DNA from: Antedon mediterranea
Taxonomy: Eukaryota; Echinodermata; Crinoidea; Comatulida; Antedonidae
Assembly: GCF_964355755.1 (NCBI RefSeq)
Contig: NC_092672.1
Location: 19,094,501-19,158,500 of the forward strand
Length of the DNA stretch: 64,000 nucleotides
Direction of reading: 5' to 3'
Shown here: positions 1 through 12,147 of the stretch, one piece after another
How positions within the stretch are numbered: the first letter of the stretch is position 1
Layout: each line of letters begins with the position of its first letter
Position numbers and translations under genes: made by a program
The notes under the pieces: generated by a model
What the model was told of the DNA's origin: nothing
Databases searched by the model: none
The model's input: the letters and a program-made list of their open reading frames with translations, nothing else

Positions 1-1265
1 TACTTTTATTGACAATGAAACTGAACCTATTTTATTTTACAATTGGAACCAAATAACTTGGCTAATTTGGAGATAGATCTAAATACGGTTGATCATATAT
101 CAGTAAATTAAAGATTACCATCGATCACTTAATTTAAAAACAGTATTGATGTGAACATTTATATTGGTTAAAGAATTGAGAAATGTAATTAAAAAAAATA
201 TATACTTTCATTGACAATGGGCCTTCATTAATTTTCAAATGGATGAAGTTAATTCCAAAATGTACTGTAATGCTTAAAACTTGAAATTACAATACTTGAA
301 AATACTACTGTATAGCTACTTTAAACTCACAAATACAAGTCAAAATTACTATTAACAAATAATAATAATACCCCATATTTATAGCACCCATTTCATGCTA
401 AAATCTGCCTTAAATAATGAATGGACTTCTCTCATTAGGGTCACATCTTGTCAGTGCAGCCAACACTCACTACTCTGTTCATGACAGTGACTGTGTGAAC
501 TAGCACAGCACAATAAAAAAGTGTATCTGCAATGCATATTCAATGACAAGGGCATTCATTTTCAATTGGAACCAAATGACCAAAGTAGATTTAAACATAC
601 TGTACATAATGCAAAACTTTTGACTAAACAGCATCTTAATGTTATTGATAAGAATATTTAATTTATAGAAATTATTGATCACAAGTCAAATACATTGCTT
701 GCAGTATTGATGAGATCTTTCAATGTTGTTAAATTTAAAACAAATATACGTACTCTTCATCAAATTACTTGGGGACAGTGGAGTAACGGCTATGAGCGCT
801 AACTGGGGCTCGAGGCTTAATTGCATAATAATAAATAAATGACAAACTCTACTTCATTGACAATGGAACTTAATTTATTTGCAATTGGACCTAAATTAAT
901 TGCTTAATTTAGAGATACGCAGATCTTAAATAAAATTACATGATATACTTAACAGTTTTAAGACATATTGTTGTAAAATAAAGATTAGCTGATCACTTAA
1001 TGTTAAATATATTGCAGTAATTTGATGAATTTGAATCGGTTAAATTCTAAAATTAAATAGCAATATGATTAAAAAAATACTTTCATTTGCTGTAATTGGA
1101 AACAAATTACTTGAAGTTAACTTGGATACATAGAAACTCAATCGATTGGATGTTAAAACGTTGTTCAAAACTGGATTGCACAATTTGAAAATTGTCTACA
1201 TAAGATATTTCCTCTAATACATAAGATATATAGTGTCAATTAAAATAAAGGTTAATACACTGTTC
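1..1265. repeat. Degenerate tandem repeat, about 200-300 bp units
   Basis: Five diverged copies of one theme, starting near 5, 206, 537, 848 and 1076, each reading approximately 'TTCATTGACAATGG' then 'CAATTGGAACCAAAT', followed by a segment with AGATCTAAAT-like words. The copies vary in spacing and have many substitutions, so this is an old local duplication series. No coding potential is evident on either strand; the 60-residue frame at 500-682 is not convincing. Confidence 0.55.
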
Positions 1266-1341
1266 TACGAACACTCACTATAATTGCAAATTTGTTTGTA
1301 ATATTTTCGGAGAAACCATTCTCCATCCTCATATATAGTGT

Positions 1342-1662
1342 TTGATTGAATTGATTGAAATATATATTTATACTGGGTAACCTCTTCAGTCAAAGACTGG
1401 TCTCCCAGAGGGCCCAGTTGGTGATCAGTGGCTGTGATGTACTAACACACCGGGGTAACCCCCTACTCGTCTCGAAAGATGTACTAGGTTCTTTAAAGTG
1501 CACACGAGCTAGATGTGTACACTGGACCTACGGTTTATAGTCCTTATCCGAGAAGACTCGTTCTACCACCAGAACCATGGAGTGAGTGAGCCTCGAACCC
1601 ATGCCGATGTTATGGCTACGTAATTACGGTTCCACTGTCTTAACCGCTCGGCCACTCACTCA
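1342..1662 (-). mobile_element. tRNA-derived SINE, copy 1
   Basis: Read on the minus strand, the element opens with GTGGCCGAGCGGTTA, a good match to the pol III A box of Leu/Ser-type tRNAs. About 60 bases later comes GGGTTCGAGGCTCAC, a B-box match (plus-strand complement at about 1588-1600). A roughly 200-base tRNA-unrelated body follows, containing GGGAGACCAGTCTTTGACTG, and it ends in an AATTCAATCAA-type short-repeat tail. A second copy with the same structure and strand lies at 47497-47809. A box, B box, shared body and simple tail are the defining parts of a SINE. The family name is not known to me. Confidence 0.85.
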
Positions 1663-1954
1663 ACTTCTTAAATTTGAAGTTAATATGTGACTGAAGTATG
1701 CAACACCTTGTCATCCAATACTGTTTTGGGAGGCTTATTCATCTAGGAGTAGAAGGGCAAAACAGCATACAGTTGGACTTTTTTTTTATTATATTTAAAA
1801 TAACATTGTTGTTCGACACAAAGCCCACACACATGTCAACCAGCCCTTGAAGTGCTGAAGCAGAGAGAGCTAACAGAACAAGATCATCTTACCAAGGAAA
1901 ATACTGAGAGAGTAACTGCAGGGAAACTATCAGATAGTCACCCCATCTGATGAG

Positions 1955-2030
1955 AAGAACGTCCAGTTATTAGCTCTGTTAAAGGCTTTGCTTAAGTCAA
2001 GGGAACAAGCATATACTGGGATACCCACCA
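1955..2030 (-). pseudogene. LINE reverse-transcriptase fragment (degenerate)
   Basis: The minus-strand translation contains CSLDLSKAFNRANNW, which resembles the conserved LDLSKAFDxVxH block of non-LTR retrotransposon reverse transcriptases (block A with the first catalytic Asp). The match is short and the flanks are broken by stops, so this is at best a relic. The rest of 1663-2290 shows no recognisable coding sequence. Confidence 0.4.
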
Positions 2031-2411
2031 TAACGGTTGTATCAATTAATAATTTGTTTTACAACAAAAATACATGTATCAGTTGAATGCTGAGGTTTAA
2101 AGGTGATGATGATGGTCATTGTATTAAGAAAATATTACAAAAATTGACAAGAAGATATGAACTTGTTAGTTCCGCACGACAAACGCCACATGCACATCAT
2201 ACGTTGGAATATTGCCCACAGAAAATAATTATGGCATTATGACCTGATCTGAAGAATATAATATACTGATACTATTTTATTGTCCATAGTAATATAAATG
2301 GAAATTATTTATTTGGAAATTAAATGGAAATTTATTATTATTCCAAATATTATTACTTCAGTTACTTTGGAATTACTAGTACTTGGTTTCTGTGTTTTGG
2401 GATTGATGGAC

Positions 2412-3815
2412 TTGGTGGAAGAGACATTACTACCTCAGCCTCACCATGGTTGGTGCAAGAGACATTACTACCTCAGCCTCACCATGGTTGGTGCAAGAGA
2501 CATTACTACCTCAGCCTCACCATGGTTAGAAGAGACATTACTACCTCAGCCTCACCATGGTAGGTGCAAGAGACATTACTACCTCAGCCTCACCATGGTT
2601 GGTGCAAGAGACATTACTACCTCAGCCTCACCATGGTTGGTGCAAGAGACATTACTACCTCAGCCTCACCATGGTTGGTGCAAGAGACATTACTACCTCA
2701 GCCTCACCATGGTTGGTGCAAGAGACATTACTACCTCAGCCTCACCATGGTTGGTGCAAGAGACATTACTACCTCAGCCTCACCATGGTTGGTGCAAGAG
2801 ACATTACTACCTCAGCCTCACCATGGTTGGTGCAAGAGACATTACTACCTCAGCCTCACCATGGTTGGTGCAAGAGACATTACTACCTCAGCCTCACCAT
2901 GGTTGGTGCAAGAGACATTACTACCTCAGCCTCACCATGGTTGGTGCAAGAGACATTACTACCTCAGCCTCACCATGGTTGGTGCAAGAGACATTACTAC
3001 CTCAGCCTCACCATGGTTGGTGCAAGAGACATTACTACCTCAGCCTCACCATGGTTGGTGCAAGAGACATTACTACCTCAGCCTCACCATGGTTAGAAGA
3101 GACATTACTACCTCAGCCTCACCATGGTAGGTGCAAGAGACATTACTACCTCAGCCTCACCATGGTTGGTGCAAGAGACATTACTACCTCAGCCTCACCA
3201 TGGTTGGTGCAAGAGACATTACTACCTCAGCCTCACCATGGTTGGTGCAAGAGACATTACTACCTCAGCCTCACCATGGTTGGTGCAAGAGACATTACTA
3301 CCTCAGCCTCACCATGGTTGGTGCAAGAGACATTACTACCTCAGCCTCACCATGGTTGGTGCAAGAGACATTACTACCTCAGCCTCACCATGGTTGGTGC
3401 AAGAGACATTACTACCTCAGCCTCACCATGGTTGGTGCAAGAGACATTACTACCTCAGCCTCACCATGGTTGGTGCAAGAGACATTACTACCTCAGCCTC
3501 ACCATGGTTGGTGCAAGAGACATTACTACCTCAGCCTCACCATGGTTGGTGCAAGAGACATTACTACCTCAGCCTCACCATGGTTGGTGCAAGAGACATT
3601 ACTACCTCAGCCTCACCATGGTTGGTGCAAGAGACATTACTACCTCAGCCTCACCATGGTTGGTGCAAGAGACATTACTACCTCAGCCTCACCATGGTTG
3701 GTGCAAGAGACATTACTACCTCAGCCTCACCATGGTTGGTGCAAGAGACATTACTACCTCAGCCTCACCATGGTTGGTGCAAGAGACATTACTACCTCAG
3801 CCTCACCATGGTTGG
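2412..3815. repeat. 38-bp minisatellite array, about 37 units
   Basis: Near-identical head-to-tail units of 38 bp, each containing GAGACATTACTACCTCAG and CACCATGG. Two 35-bp variant units, in which TTGGTGCAA is replaced by TTAGAA, begin at 2526 and 3093. They are exactly 567 bp apart (14 units of 38 plus one of 35), so a block of about 15 units was duplicated. Because 38 is not a multiple of 3 and the unit has no stop in any plus frame, long open frames up to 511 codons appear; they are artefacts. Confidence 0.97.
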
Positions 3816-5228
3816 GTAAAAAATCTCTTTTAGTCACAAAAAATCTCTGTACCGAACTTCCTTCAGAAGGAATGATATAAGACTACGTAAGGATGAAATG
3901 GTGTTATTGTGTTTAAGGATTGTTTCTTCTTAGACAAACTTTTGGAATATAGACCTGAAAAATGTAATCATTTTATGATACCAGTATAATGTTTTTCAGG
4001 GGATTAAAATTAGCTCTTTGTCAAGTAGACTGGGGTTCCCTTTTATTACACAAACTGTAGCCTATAATGTAGCCTACAAAGTTATGTGCAAAGATAAGAA
4101 TTACACTACTACAATGTTGAACTCTGCATTATCTATAGAATTAATGGTTCCTATACAAAAGAAATTTAAAAAATTTTTTTTGTATAATCGAGGTCATCAT
4201 TATTATTATGTGATAAATTCACATAATAATAATATTTGTTTTTAATAATTTGAGAAAACTACGCCTCCATATTGCTAGAAATTGGACTCGTAATCAATAT
4301 TACAGCAAATATACTGTATAAAACATGGTGTTTTGCATTGAAAATAAGGGGACCATCCCTCAAAAATGTGTGGGGGCAAGGTGGAGCTACTGTATGATTG
4401 AATAATCAGAACAATGTATGACCCATTTATTGTTTAAATAACATAAGTGTTTAGGCAATTGATTAGGGCCAAACAAAACCAGCTTGATGATACTGTAGGC
4501 AGACCGTTGAACCAGGAAAGAGTAAATAATGTTTAACATGTTGTTCAGGGCTTCTTTAGTTGGTGGTAATGGTATGTTTTCATATAATTGCTGATTTTTG
4601 GAGAAAAGATTAAATCTTGCTTCAAACATATGGAATGATCCTCCTCAGAATCCTGTTTTTGCTTAAAAGGCTAAAATATTTATTAGAAGAATATATAAGT
4701 TCTGTATTAGAAATGTTTTACTACCTACTTATGCATAACAATTCCCAACAGTATTCTGGTTGGTATGCTTTATTACTTGATATGAAGAAAAATTAATGAT
4801 TTAAGGCAAAGTTAGGATGATTGTTTTGTAGAGGTTAAAAGTGAGTCTTGATTTAAACAAGAACTGATAAACTTAACTAAATAGAAATTAGTAAACAATT
4901 CTAGAACATGTACTGAGTCTTGTAACAATAATTACGATTAATGAATTACTCATTTATCTGTGCTGGAGAATCAAACTCACACAGAAGGCATTGTACTAGA
5001 AACTGTAGGCTATCAAAGGTTCACATTTGGTGCAGTAAATCATTTGGCAGTAAAATGAGTTATGTCCGCATGTGGGAGTGTGTGCAATGACTAACTAACT
5101 ACAATTGTTGTTTCAACTTTCAGTAGATGAGTAAACCTCCATGCACAATTTGAAATCCAAATATATATAGAATACACATAGGTCTAGCATAGATGAAATA
5201 GCTAGCTATCTAGTGTAGTGTAAATACG
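3816..5228. other. Non-coding stretch without recognised features
   Basis: AT-rich unique sequence between two minisatellites, inside the presumed continuation of the TPCN1 transcription unit. I searched the minus strand for the missing TPCN1 domain II exons and found none. Apart from a hairpin at 4199-4233 I see nothing to annotate. Confidence 0.5.
4199..4233. repeat. Perfect hairpin, 15-bp stem
   Basis: The stem ATTATTATTATGTGA pairs with its exact reverse complement across a 5-base TAAAT loop. There is no T-run or gene end beside it to suggest a role. Confidence 0.6.
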
Positions 5229-5450
5229 GCGAACATTATGCCCTTCACATCATTGATTCTATCACACGACACGTTTACTATATACAGTAACATATAGCCC
5301 TTCACATCATTGATTCTATTACACGACACGTTTACTATATACAGTAACATATAGCCCTTCACATCATTGATTCTATCACACGACACGTTTACTATTACAG
5401 TAACATATAGCCCTTCACATCATTGATTCTATCACACAACACGTTTACTA
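5229..5450. repeat. 57-bp minisatellite, left part (4 units)
   Basis: Four units of the 57-bp repeat, each containing GCCCTTCACATCATTGATTC followed by ACACGTTTACTATA. The last unit is cut exactly at GTTTACTATA, where the transposon at 5453-9173 is inserted. The array resumes on the other side of that element. Confidence 0.95.
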
Positions 5451-7069
5451 TATGGGTCATTCCATCAGGTTGGGATACAGGGTAATTATACTAATGCAGC
5501 TCATTTAAATCATTATTGTATGATTATGAAAATGTTCCTGTTCAACATACAGCACAATCAGATTGACCTATTAATAAGCTACAAAATGAGACCAAACACG
5601 ATCAAATCGGATACAATTTTGTGATATTTTTTTATGAATAAGTTATGGTGTTTAAGACGTTTTTAACACAAAATTGTGTTACAATAAAGAAGATGGATAT
5701 ATAAATATGTTTTTATGTACGAATACATCGCCATGTTGATTTATTTTGTTCATTTTATAATGTTAAAATATCCCAAATTTATCATACAAAAGCAAATTTT
5801 CACGTCTCAAAACTTTAAACTGACAGACTGTGGTTACCAAAAAACCCCTCTTCGACGTAACATTGGTGTCAATTTGGGTCACAGTATGTTACGTCGATAA
5901 AGGGGTGTTATAATGGTCATTCTTACAATAGACTCATAATTATATCATGCTTGACACATTTTAATATGTGTCTGTTATCAAAATAATACAAACAGAAATA
6001 TACAATATTTGAAAAAAATTCAAAATCGATCAAAAGAAAAACAGCATATAACGATGGTGTTAACCGACATTTCTGTTACGTCGAAGTACTTATCCACAAA
6101 ATACATAGTTAAATACCCTACTGTGTGAAGTGGAATAGTCCTGTGGTGATACCCAGGGAAGTTCTAAGAATAATAATAAAAAAGTTTTCTCGCTGCTTTC
6201 GCGGAGTTTCTCGATACTGTTGTCAGGAGTTAACGACTCCATGTTACGTCGAAGTGGTTAGGTTACGTCGAATTCCTGATAATTGTGGCCAACGTCAACA
6301 GTGTGTAAGTATATTTCTCTTTTTATTTGTAATTTTTACGAGGTATGTTATTACTTTACATAGTAAGATACGACATTAGAAATGTCACATAATTTGACAG
6401 GCACAGAGACGGTCAAGTGGGAGCCCTTGACGTATGTATACGGCGTCAATGTTACATCGAACTACCACGTTTCAGTGCTTAGATTTTTAGTGCTAACGTT
6501 TAAAATATCATCCTGTAATGTTCAGGAGGTAATATTTAGGTGTTGTTTTTCGGTTTACGTGTATTTTCATAAGTTCATAATGCGTGTAAGAATGAATACA
6601 TAGTGAGAAAGCTCAGTATAGCCTAGATCTCTAGGCCCTAGTCTTCCACTGTTATCTTGTGGTAGTTTACCGTTCGGGCCACAACGGACCAACCTGGCGA
6701 TCTTGGCATGGACGTTTGGACCCATTTAAGGACGATCTTGCCTACCAAGTTTGATAGATTGGCCAAGCTTTAAAAAAATCTAAAAACGCATTATCGCATT
6801 GTCAATACTTTACAGCAAATACCACCCACACGCACAATAACCCCTCCCCCGGCCAACGCCCCGAAACACCCCCCCCCCCCACCCGCCCCCATTTTTTTTT
6901 TTTTTTTTTTAAATTTAATTTTTTCTTTTACAGTAATGCCACCACCGCTGAGGCTACGGATTTGACTTAAGTCAAGCAAAACAGTAGTACCTGTAGTGCC
7001 TTAAGACCCTAAAACATGTGAATTGTCAGCAACACCCGGTTTTGGTCAACCTTTATTGAAGTCTTACAG

Positions 7070-7924
7070 ACAGAAATTAAAGCTGCTGTGGGACCCAAGG
7101 AACATAGTAAAACAAAAGAAGCAACAAGTTCAGGTATTCCAATATAATTTAATATTAATTATTCACCTAGCCATGATCTTACGAAATTAAATCACTGTAC
7201 AGTACATTTATTGTAAAGGTGGTTTCCACAAAATGCAATTTATTAACTGGTTTACTTATATGTATACAGATGAAGATGAACAAGACAGTGTACATGACAA
7301 TGAGACATACAGTGTACAAGATGATGATGGAACAGACAGCACAGATGAGAACAGAGAAATAAACAAGGACTCAGTCTGTATATCTTCTGGTGTAGTAGGT
7401 ATGTTGCTCATTTGTGCAATTTATGAAATACAGCTGCTTTTTCTCTGGAAAGTCCATGTAGTGTACAGTACTATTAGTATTAAATGAAACCACAATATGT
7501 ACTTTGTCAGGTACAATTTATAGCATCATCATCATCTGTTCACTTGGACATCATTTGTAGACTTTTTGTTTAATACACCCTCTTTGAACAGATTCCATAC
7601 CGTATACGGGTGTTTATTTAAATTTGTTTTATTTAATCTTCCAGTTGGTGACTATGTTGCTGTGATATATAATGATGATTGGTGGCCAGGACAGGTACTT
7701 GAAGTTGGTGATATGTGCTGCATCAGCTTCCTGGAAAAGAAGGGGGAAAACAAATTTATATGGCCTGTGGAGTGGAGAAAGATTGGATTGCACAGAGCCG
7801 TATATTTGCTAAGATTCCTTCTCCACCTATGCCAGTTACAAGTCGTTTCCTTGGCTTTGATTCAGCAAATGTCAGTTCCATCACATCTAGAGTGAACAAC
7901 TACCTGAAAGCAAACAGAAAATAG
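7070..7924 (+). pseudogene. Transposon-borne gene relic with 'WWPGQV' small-barrel-like domain
   Basis: Three exon-like blocks join in phase: 7070-7133 (T-E-I-K-A-A..., donor GTATTC), 7270-7398 (acidic, DEDEQDSVHDNE..., donor GTATGT) and 7645-7924. The third opens VGDYVAVIYNDDWWPGQVLE and continues through ISFLEKKG to KFIWP. After KFIWP the frame changes: the sequence resumes one frame away as EKDWIAQSRIFAKIPSPPMP and ends at a TAG at 7924. The pattern (aromatic-rich WxPGxV, then SFL, then FxWP) recalls a Tudor/chromo-like barrel found at the C-terminus of many uncharacterised repeat-associated invertebrate proteins; that comparison is from memory. The single frameshift, no obvious start codon and missing N-terminal region indicate a broken copy. 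Confidence 0.55.
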
Positions 7925-8107
7925 GAGTGAGTGTCTTCCAGCTGCTGATTTTTTAATGGCTTTTGCCATGTTGATGTTAAATAATGCTGACGTAACATAA
8001 ACATGGTGTCAATGTTACGTCCACAAACATTATTTCAGTTAAATCATAAAATACAACAAAAAATATAAAATACAAAAAAAATATATAAAATACAAAATAC
8101 ATAAAAT

Positions 8108-8765
8108 ACATTTTTAGCATATAGAACTTGAAAATGTTCATAGGACTAATTTAATAATTACATATTTGTAGTTTATACTTACTGTTGATTATGTAACATA
8201 AACATGGTGTCAATGTTACGTCCACACTTATTCATTTAGATCAACGAGTGTCCAAATATAGGCACTTTGGAGCTTACCAAAAGCTTCAATAATTGATATA
8301 CTGTTGTAAATACAGGAACTGCATCTCAATAATAGTTATATTTCAATATGTAACTTGTAGAAACCATCAAATGATAAACACTGCATTTTTTTCATGGAAT
8401 GATCTGAACAAAAGGTAATCTTTGCATAAAATATTTATTAATTCATCTCAAGAAGTTGAATTAGAAATACATTTTTTTATTATATAACTTACAAATGTCC
8501 ATAGGACTAATTTATTAATTACATATTTGTAGTTTATACTTACAGTTGGGTTCATTTTCTATGTTGATGATTATGTAACATTGACACGGTGTCAATGTTA
8601 CATTATGTTACGTCCGCAATAATTCATTTAAATCAATAAGCGTAAAAAAATAGGCACTTTGGAGCTTACAAAAAGTTTCAATCAATGATATACTGTTGTA
8701 AATGAGGGAAATGTTACTCAATAATAGTTATATTTTCAATGTGTGTGTAACTTTAGGAAACTTCA
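8108..8765. repeat. Internal direct duplication within the transposon
   Basis: A block of about 260-300 bp occurs twice, at about 8108-8370 and 8467-8765. Shared stretches include CATAGGACTAATTTA, ATTACATATTTGTAGTTTAT, TAGGCACTTTGGAGCTTAC and CAATAATAGTTATATTT. Each copy carries a GTGTCAATGTTAC word, so the duplication also multiplied the putative binding motif. Confidence 0.8.
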
Positions 8766-9173
8766 AAATAAAACTCTGCACTTTATTGAAAATGACAAGA
8801 ATGATTATGTTGTATATACCTCCATTTTTCATTATACCCATAGAAATGTTGTTAAAAAGTTAATTATTGGAAGAAGTTATTGTAAAATGATTCTTTTAAA
8901 GTAAATTTGAACTGATGAAATTTGAATTTTTATTAATTAAAGAATATTGGAAATTCAAATTTGGCGTCAATGTTACGTCCATATTTTTTCAGAATGTTAA
9001 GTCATAATATCAAGTACCGACTAAATACTTGTGATTTTTTGACTAAAATTTTTGTTGAAAATAAAACTTGGATAGTTGTACCATGAAAAAAGTGTCAAAG
9101 ATTGTCTTTATTAGCATCTTGAAATTTTCACTTTCATGTAACACACTGTATCCCAACCTGATGGAGTGACCCA

Positions 9174-12147
9174 TATACAGTAACATATAGCCCTTCACAT
9201 CATTGATTCTATCACACAACACGTTTACTATATACAGTAACATATAGCCCTTCACATCATTGATTCTATCACACGACACGTTTACTATATACAGTAACAT
9301 ATAGCCCTTCACATCATTGATTCTATCACACGACACGTTTACTATTACAGTAACATATAGCCCTTCACATCATTGATTCTATCACACAACACGTTTACTA
9401 TATACAGTAACATATAGCCCTTCACATCATTGATTCTATCACACGACACGTTTACTATATACAGTAACATATAGCCCTTCACATCATTGATTCTATCACA
9501 CGACACGTTTACTATATACAGTAACATATAGCCCTTCACATCATTGATTCTATCACACAACACGTTTACTATATACAGTAACATATAGCCCTTCACATCA
9601 TTGATTCTATCACACGACACGTTTACTGTATACAGTAACATATAGCCCTTCACATCATTGATTCTATCACACAACACGTTTACTATATACAGTAACATAT
9701 AGCCCTTCACATCATTGATTCTATTACACGACACGTTTACTATATACAGTAACATATAGCCCTTTACATCATTGATTCTATCACACGACACGTTTACTGT
9801 ATACAGTAACATATAGCCCTTCACATCATTGATTCTATCACACAACACGTTTACTATATACAGTAACATATAGCCCTTCACATCATTGATTCTATTACAC
9901 GACACGTTTACTATATACAGTAACATATAGCCCTTTACATCATTGATTCTATCACACGACACGTTTACTGTATACAGTAACATATAGCCCTTCACATCAT
10001 TGATTCTATCACACAACACGTTTACTATATACAGTAACATATAGCCCTTCACATCATTGATTCTATTACACGACACGTTTACTATATACAGTAACATATA
10101 GCCCTTTACATCATTGATTCTATCACACGACACGTTTACTATATACAGTAACATATAGCCCTTCACATCATTGATTCTATTACACGACACGTTTACTATA
10201 TACAGTAACATATAGCCCTTCACATCATTGATTCTATCACACGACACGTTTACTATATACAGTAACATATAGCCCTTCACATCATTGATTCTATCACACG
10301 ACACGTTTACTATATACAGTAACATATAGCCCTTCACATCATTGATTCTATCACACAACACGTTTACTGTATACAGTAACATATAGCCCTTCACATCATT
10401 GATTCTATCACAGGACACGTTTACTATATACAGTAACATATAGCCCTTCACATCATTGATTCTATTACACGACACGTTTACTATATACAGTAACATATAG
10501 CCCTTCACATCATTGATTCTATCACACAACACGTTTACTATATACAGTAACATATAGCCCTTCACATCATTGATTCTATTACACGACACGTTTACTATAT
10601 ACAGTAACATATAGCCCTTCACATCATTGATTCTATCACACAACACGTTTACTATATACAGTAACATATAGCCCTTCACATCATTGATTCTATTACACGA
10701 CACGTTTACTATATACAGTAACATACAGTATAGCCCTTCACATCATTGATTCTATCACACGACACGTTTACTATATACAGTAACATATAGCCCTTCACAT
10801 CATTGATTCTATTACACGACACGTTTACTATATACAGTAACATATAGCCCTTCACATCATTGATTCTATCACATGACACGTTTACTATATACAGTAACAT
10901 ATAGCCCTTCACATCATTGATTCTATCACACGACACGTTTACTATATACAGTACAGTAACATATAGCCCTTCACATCATTGATTCTATTACACGACACGT
11001 TTACTATATACAGTAACATATAGCCCTTCACATCATTGATTCTATTACACGACACGTTTACTATATACAGTAACATATAGCCCTTCACATCATTGATTCT
11101 ATCACACAACACGTTTACTATATACAGTAACATATAGCCCTTCACATCATTGATTCTATCACACGACACGTTTACTATATACAGTAACATATAGCCCTTC
11201 ACATCATTGATTCTATCACACAACACGTTTACTATATACAGTAACATAGCCCTTCACATCATTGATTCTATCACACAACACGTTTACTATATACAGTAAC
11301 ATAGCCCTTCACATCATTGATTCTATCACACGACACGTTTACTATATACAGTAACATATAGCCCTTCACATCATTGATTCTATCACACGACACGTTTACT
11401 ATATACAGTAACATATAGCCCTTCACATCATTGATTCTATCACACGACACGTTTACTATTACAGTAACATATAGCCCTTCACATCATTGATTCTATCACA
11501 CGACACGTTTACTATATACAGTAACATATAGCCCTTCACATCATTGATTCTATCACATGACACGTTTACTATATACAGTAACATATAGCCCTTCACATCA
11601 TTGATTCTATCACACGACACGTTTACTATATACAGTAACATATAGCCCTTCACATCATTGATTCTATCACATGACACGTTTACTATATACAGTAACATAT
11701 AGCCCTTCACATCATTGATTCTATCACACAACACGTTTACTATATACAGTAACATATAGCCCTTCACATCATTGATTCTATCACACGACACGTTTACTAT
11801 ATACAGTAACATAGCTCTTCACATCATTGATTCTATTACACGACACGTTTACTATATACAGTAACATATAGCCCTTCACATCATTGATTCTATCACACGA
11901 CACGTTTACTATATACAGTAACATAGCCCTTCACATCATTGATTCTATTACACGACACGTTTACTATATACAGTAACATATAGCCCTTCACATCATTGAT
12001 TCTATCACACGACACGTTTACTATATACAGTAACATATAGCCCTTCACATCATTGATTCTATCACACGACACGTTTACTGTATACAGTAACATATAGCCC
12101 TTCACATCATTGATTCTATCACACGACACGTTTACTATATACAGTAA
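9174..12147. repeat. 57-bp minisatellite, right part (about 52 units)
   Basis: Continuation of the array interrupted at 5450. Units differ at a few sites (CACGACACG, CACAACACG, TACACGACACG, CTGTATAC instead of CTATATAC). From 9622 to 9963 the CTGTATAC variant recurs every 171 bp, a three-unit higher-order period. Since 57 is a multiple of 3, the minus strand shows long frames of a 19-residue repeat (MLLYIVNVSCDRINDVKGY); they have no start context or homology and are interrupted by length variants, so I do not call them genes. Confidence 0.97.

Larger units (their letters stand above)
5453..9173 (+). mobile_element. 3.7-kb DNA transposon with TIRs, TA target duplication
   Basis: The left end reads TGGGTCATTCCATCAGGTTG and the right end, reverse-complemented, TGGGTCACTCCATCAGGTTG; the match continues about 10 further bases (TIR about 29 bp). 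Each end is flanked by TA, and removing the element plus one TA restores the uninterrupted 57-bp satellite (GTTTACTA-TA-TACAGTAAC). The interior carries ten perfect copies of GTTACGTC in either orientation, clustered at 5.85-6.27 kb and 7.99-8.98 kb, plus a multi-exon relic of a protein gene (7070-7924). No transposase with a recognisable DDE core was seen, so the superfamily is undecided; TA duplication alone would fit Tc1/mariner-like or other groups. Confidence 0.85.

Noticed and set aside
1588-1662. A tRNA gene on the minus strand
   Set aside because: A and B boxes are present but the acceptor-stem partner and a normal 3' end are missing, and the sequence continues into a SINE body shared with a second copy.
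2298-3833. 511-codon open frame with a 38-residue Cys/His repeat
   Set aside because: It is a by-product of the 38-bp minisatellite: all three plus frames are open and give the same peptide in rotation, and there is no coding context outside the array.
9345-10724. 459-codon minus-strand frame of a 19-residue repeat
   Set aside because: It follows from the 57-bp period (3 x 19) of a non-coding array; single-unit length changes break it repeatedly and the variants do not favour synonymous sites.
5229-12147. CRISPR-like array
   Set aside because: The units are contiguous and nearly identical without unique spacers, and the genome is eukaryotic; this is a minisatellite.
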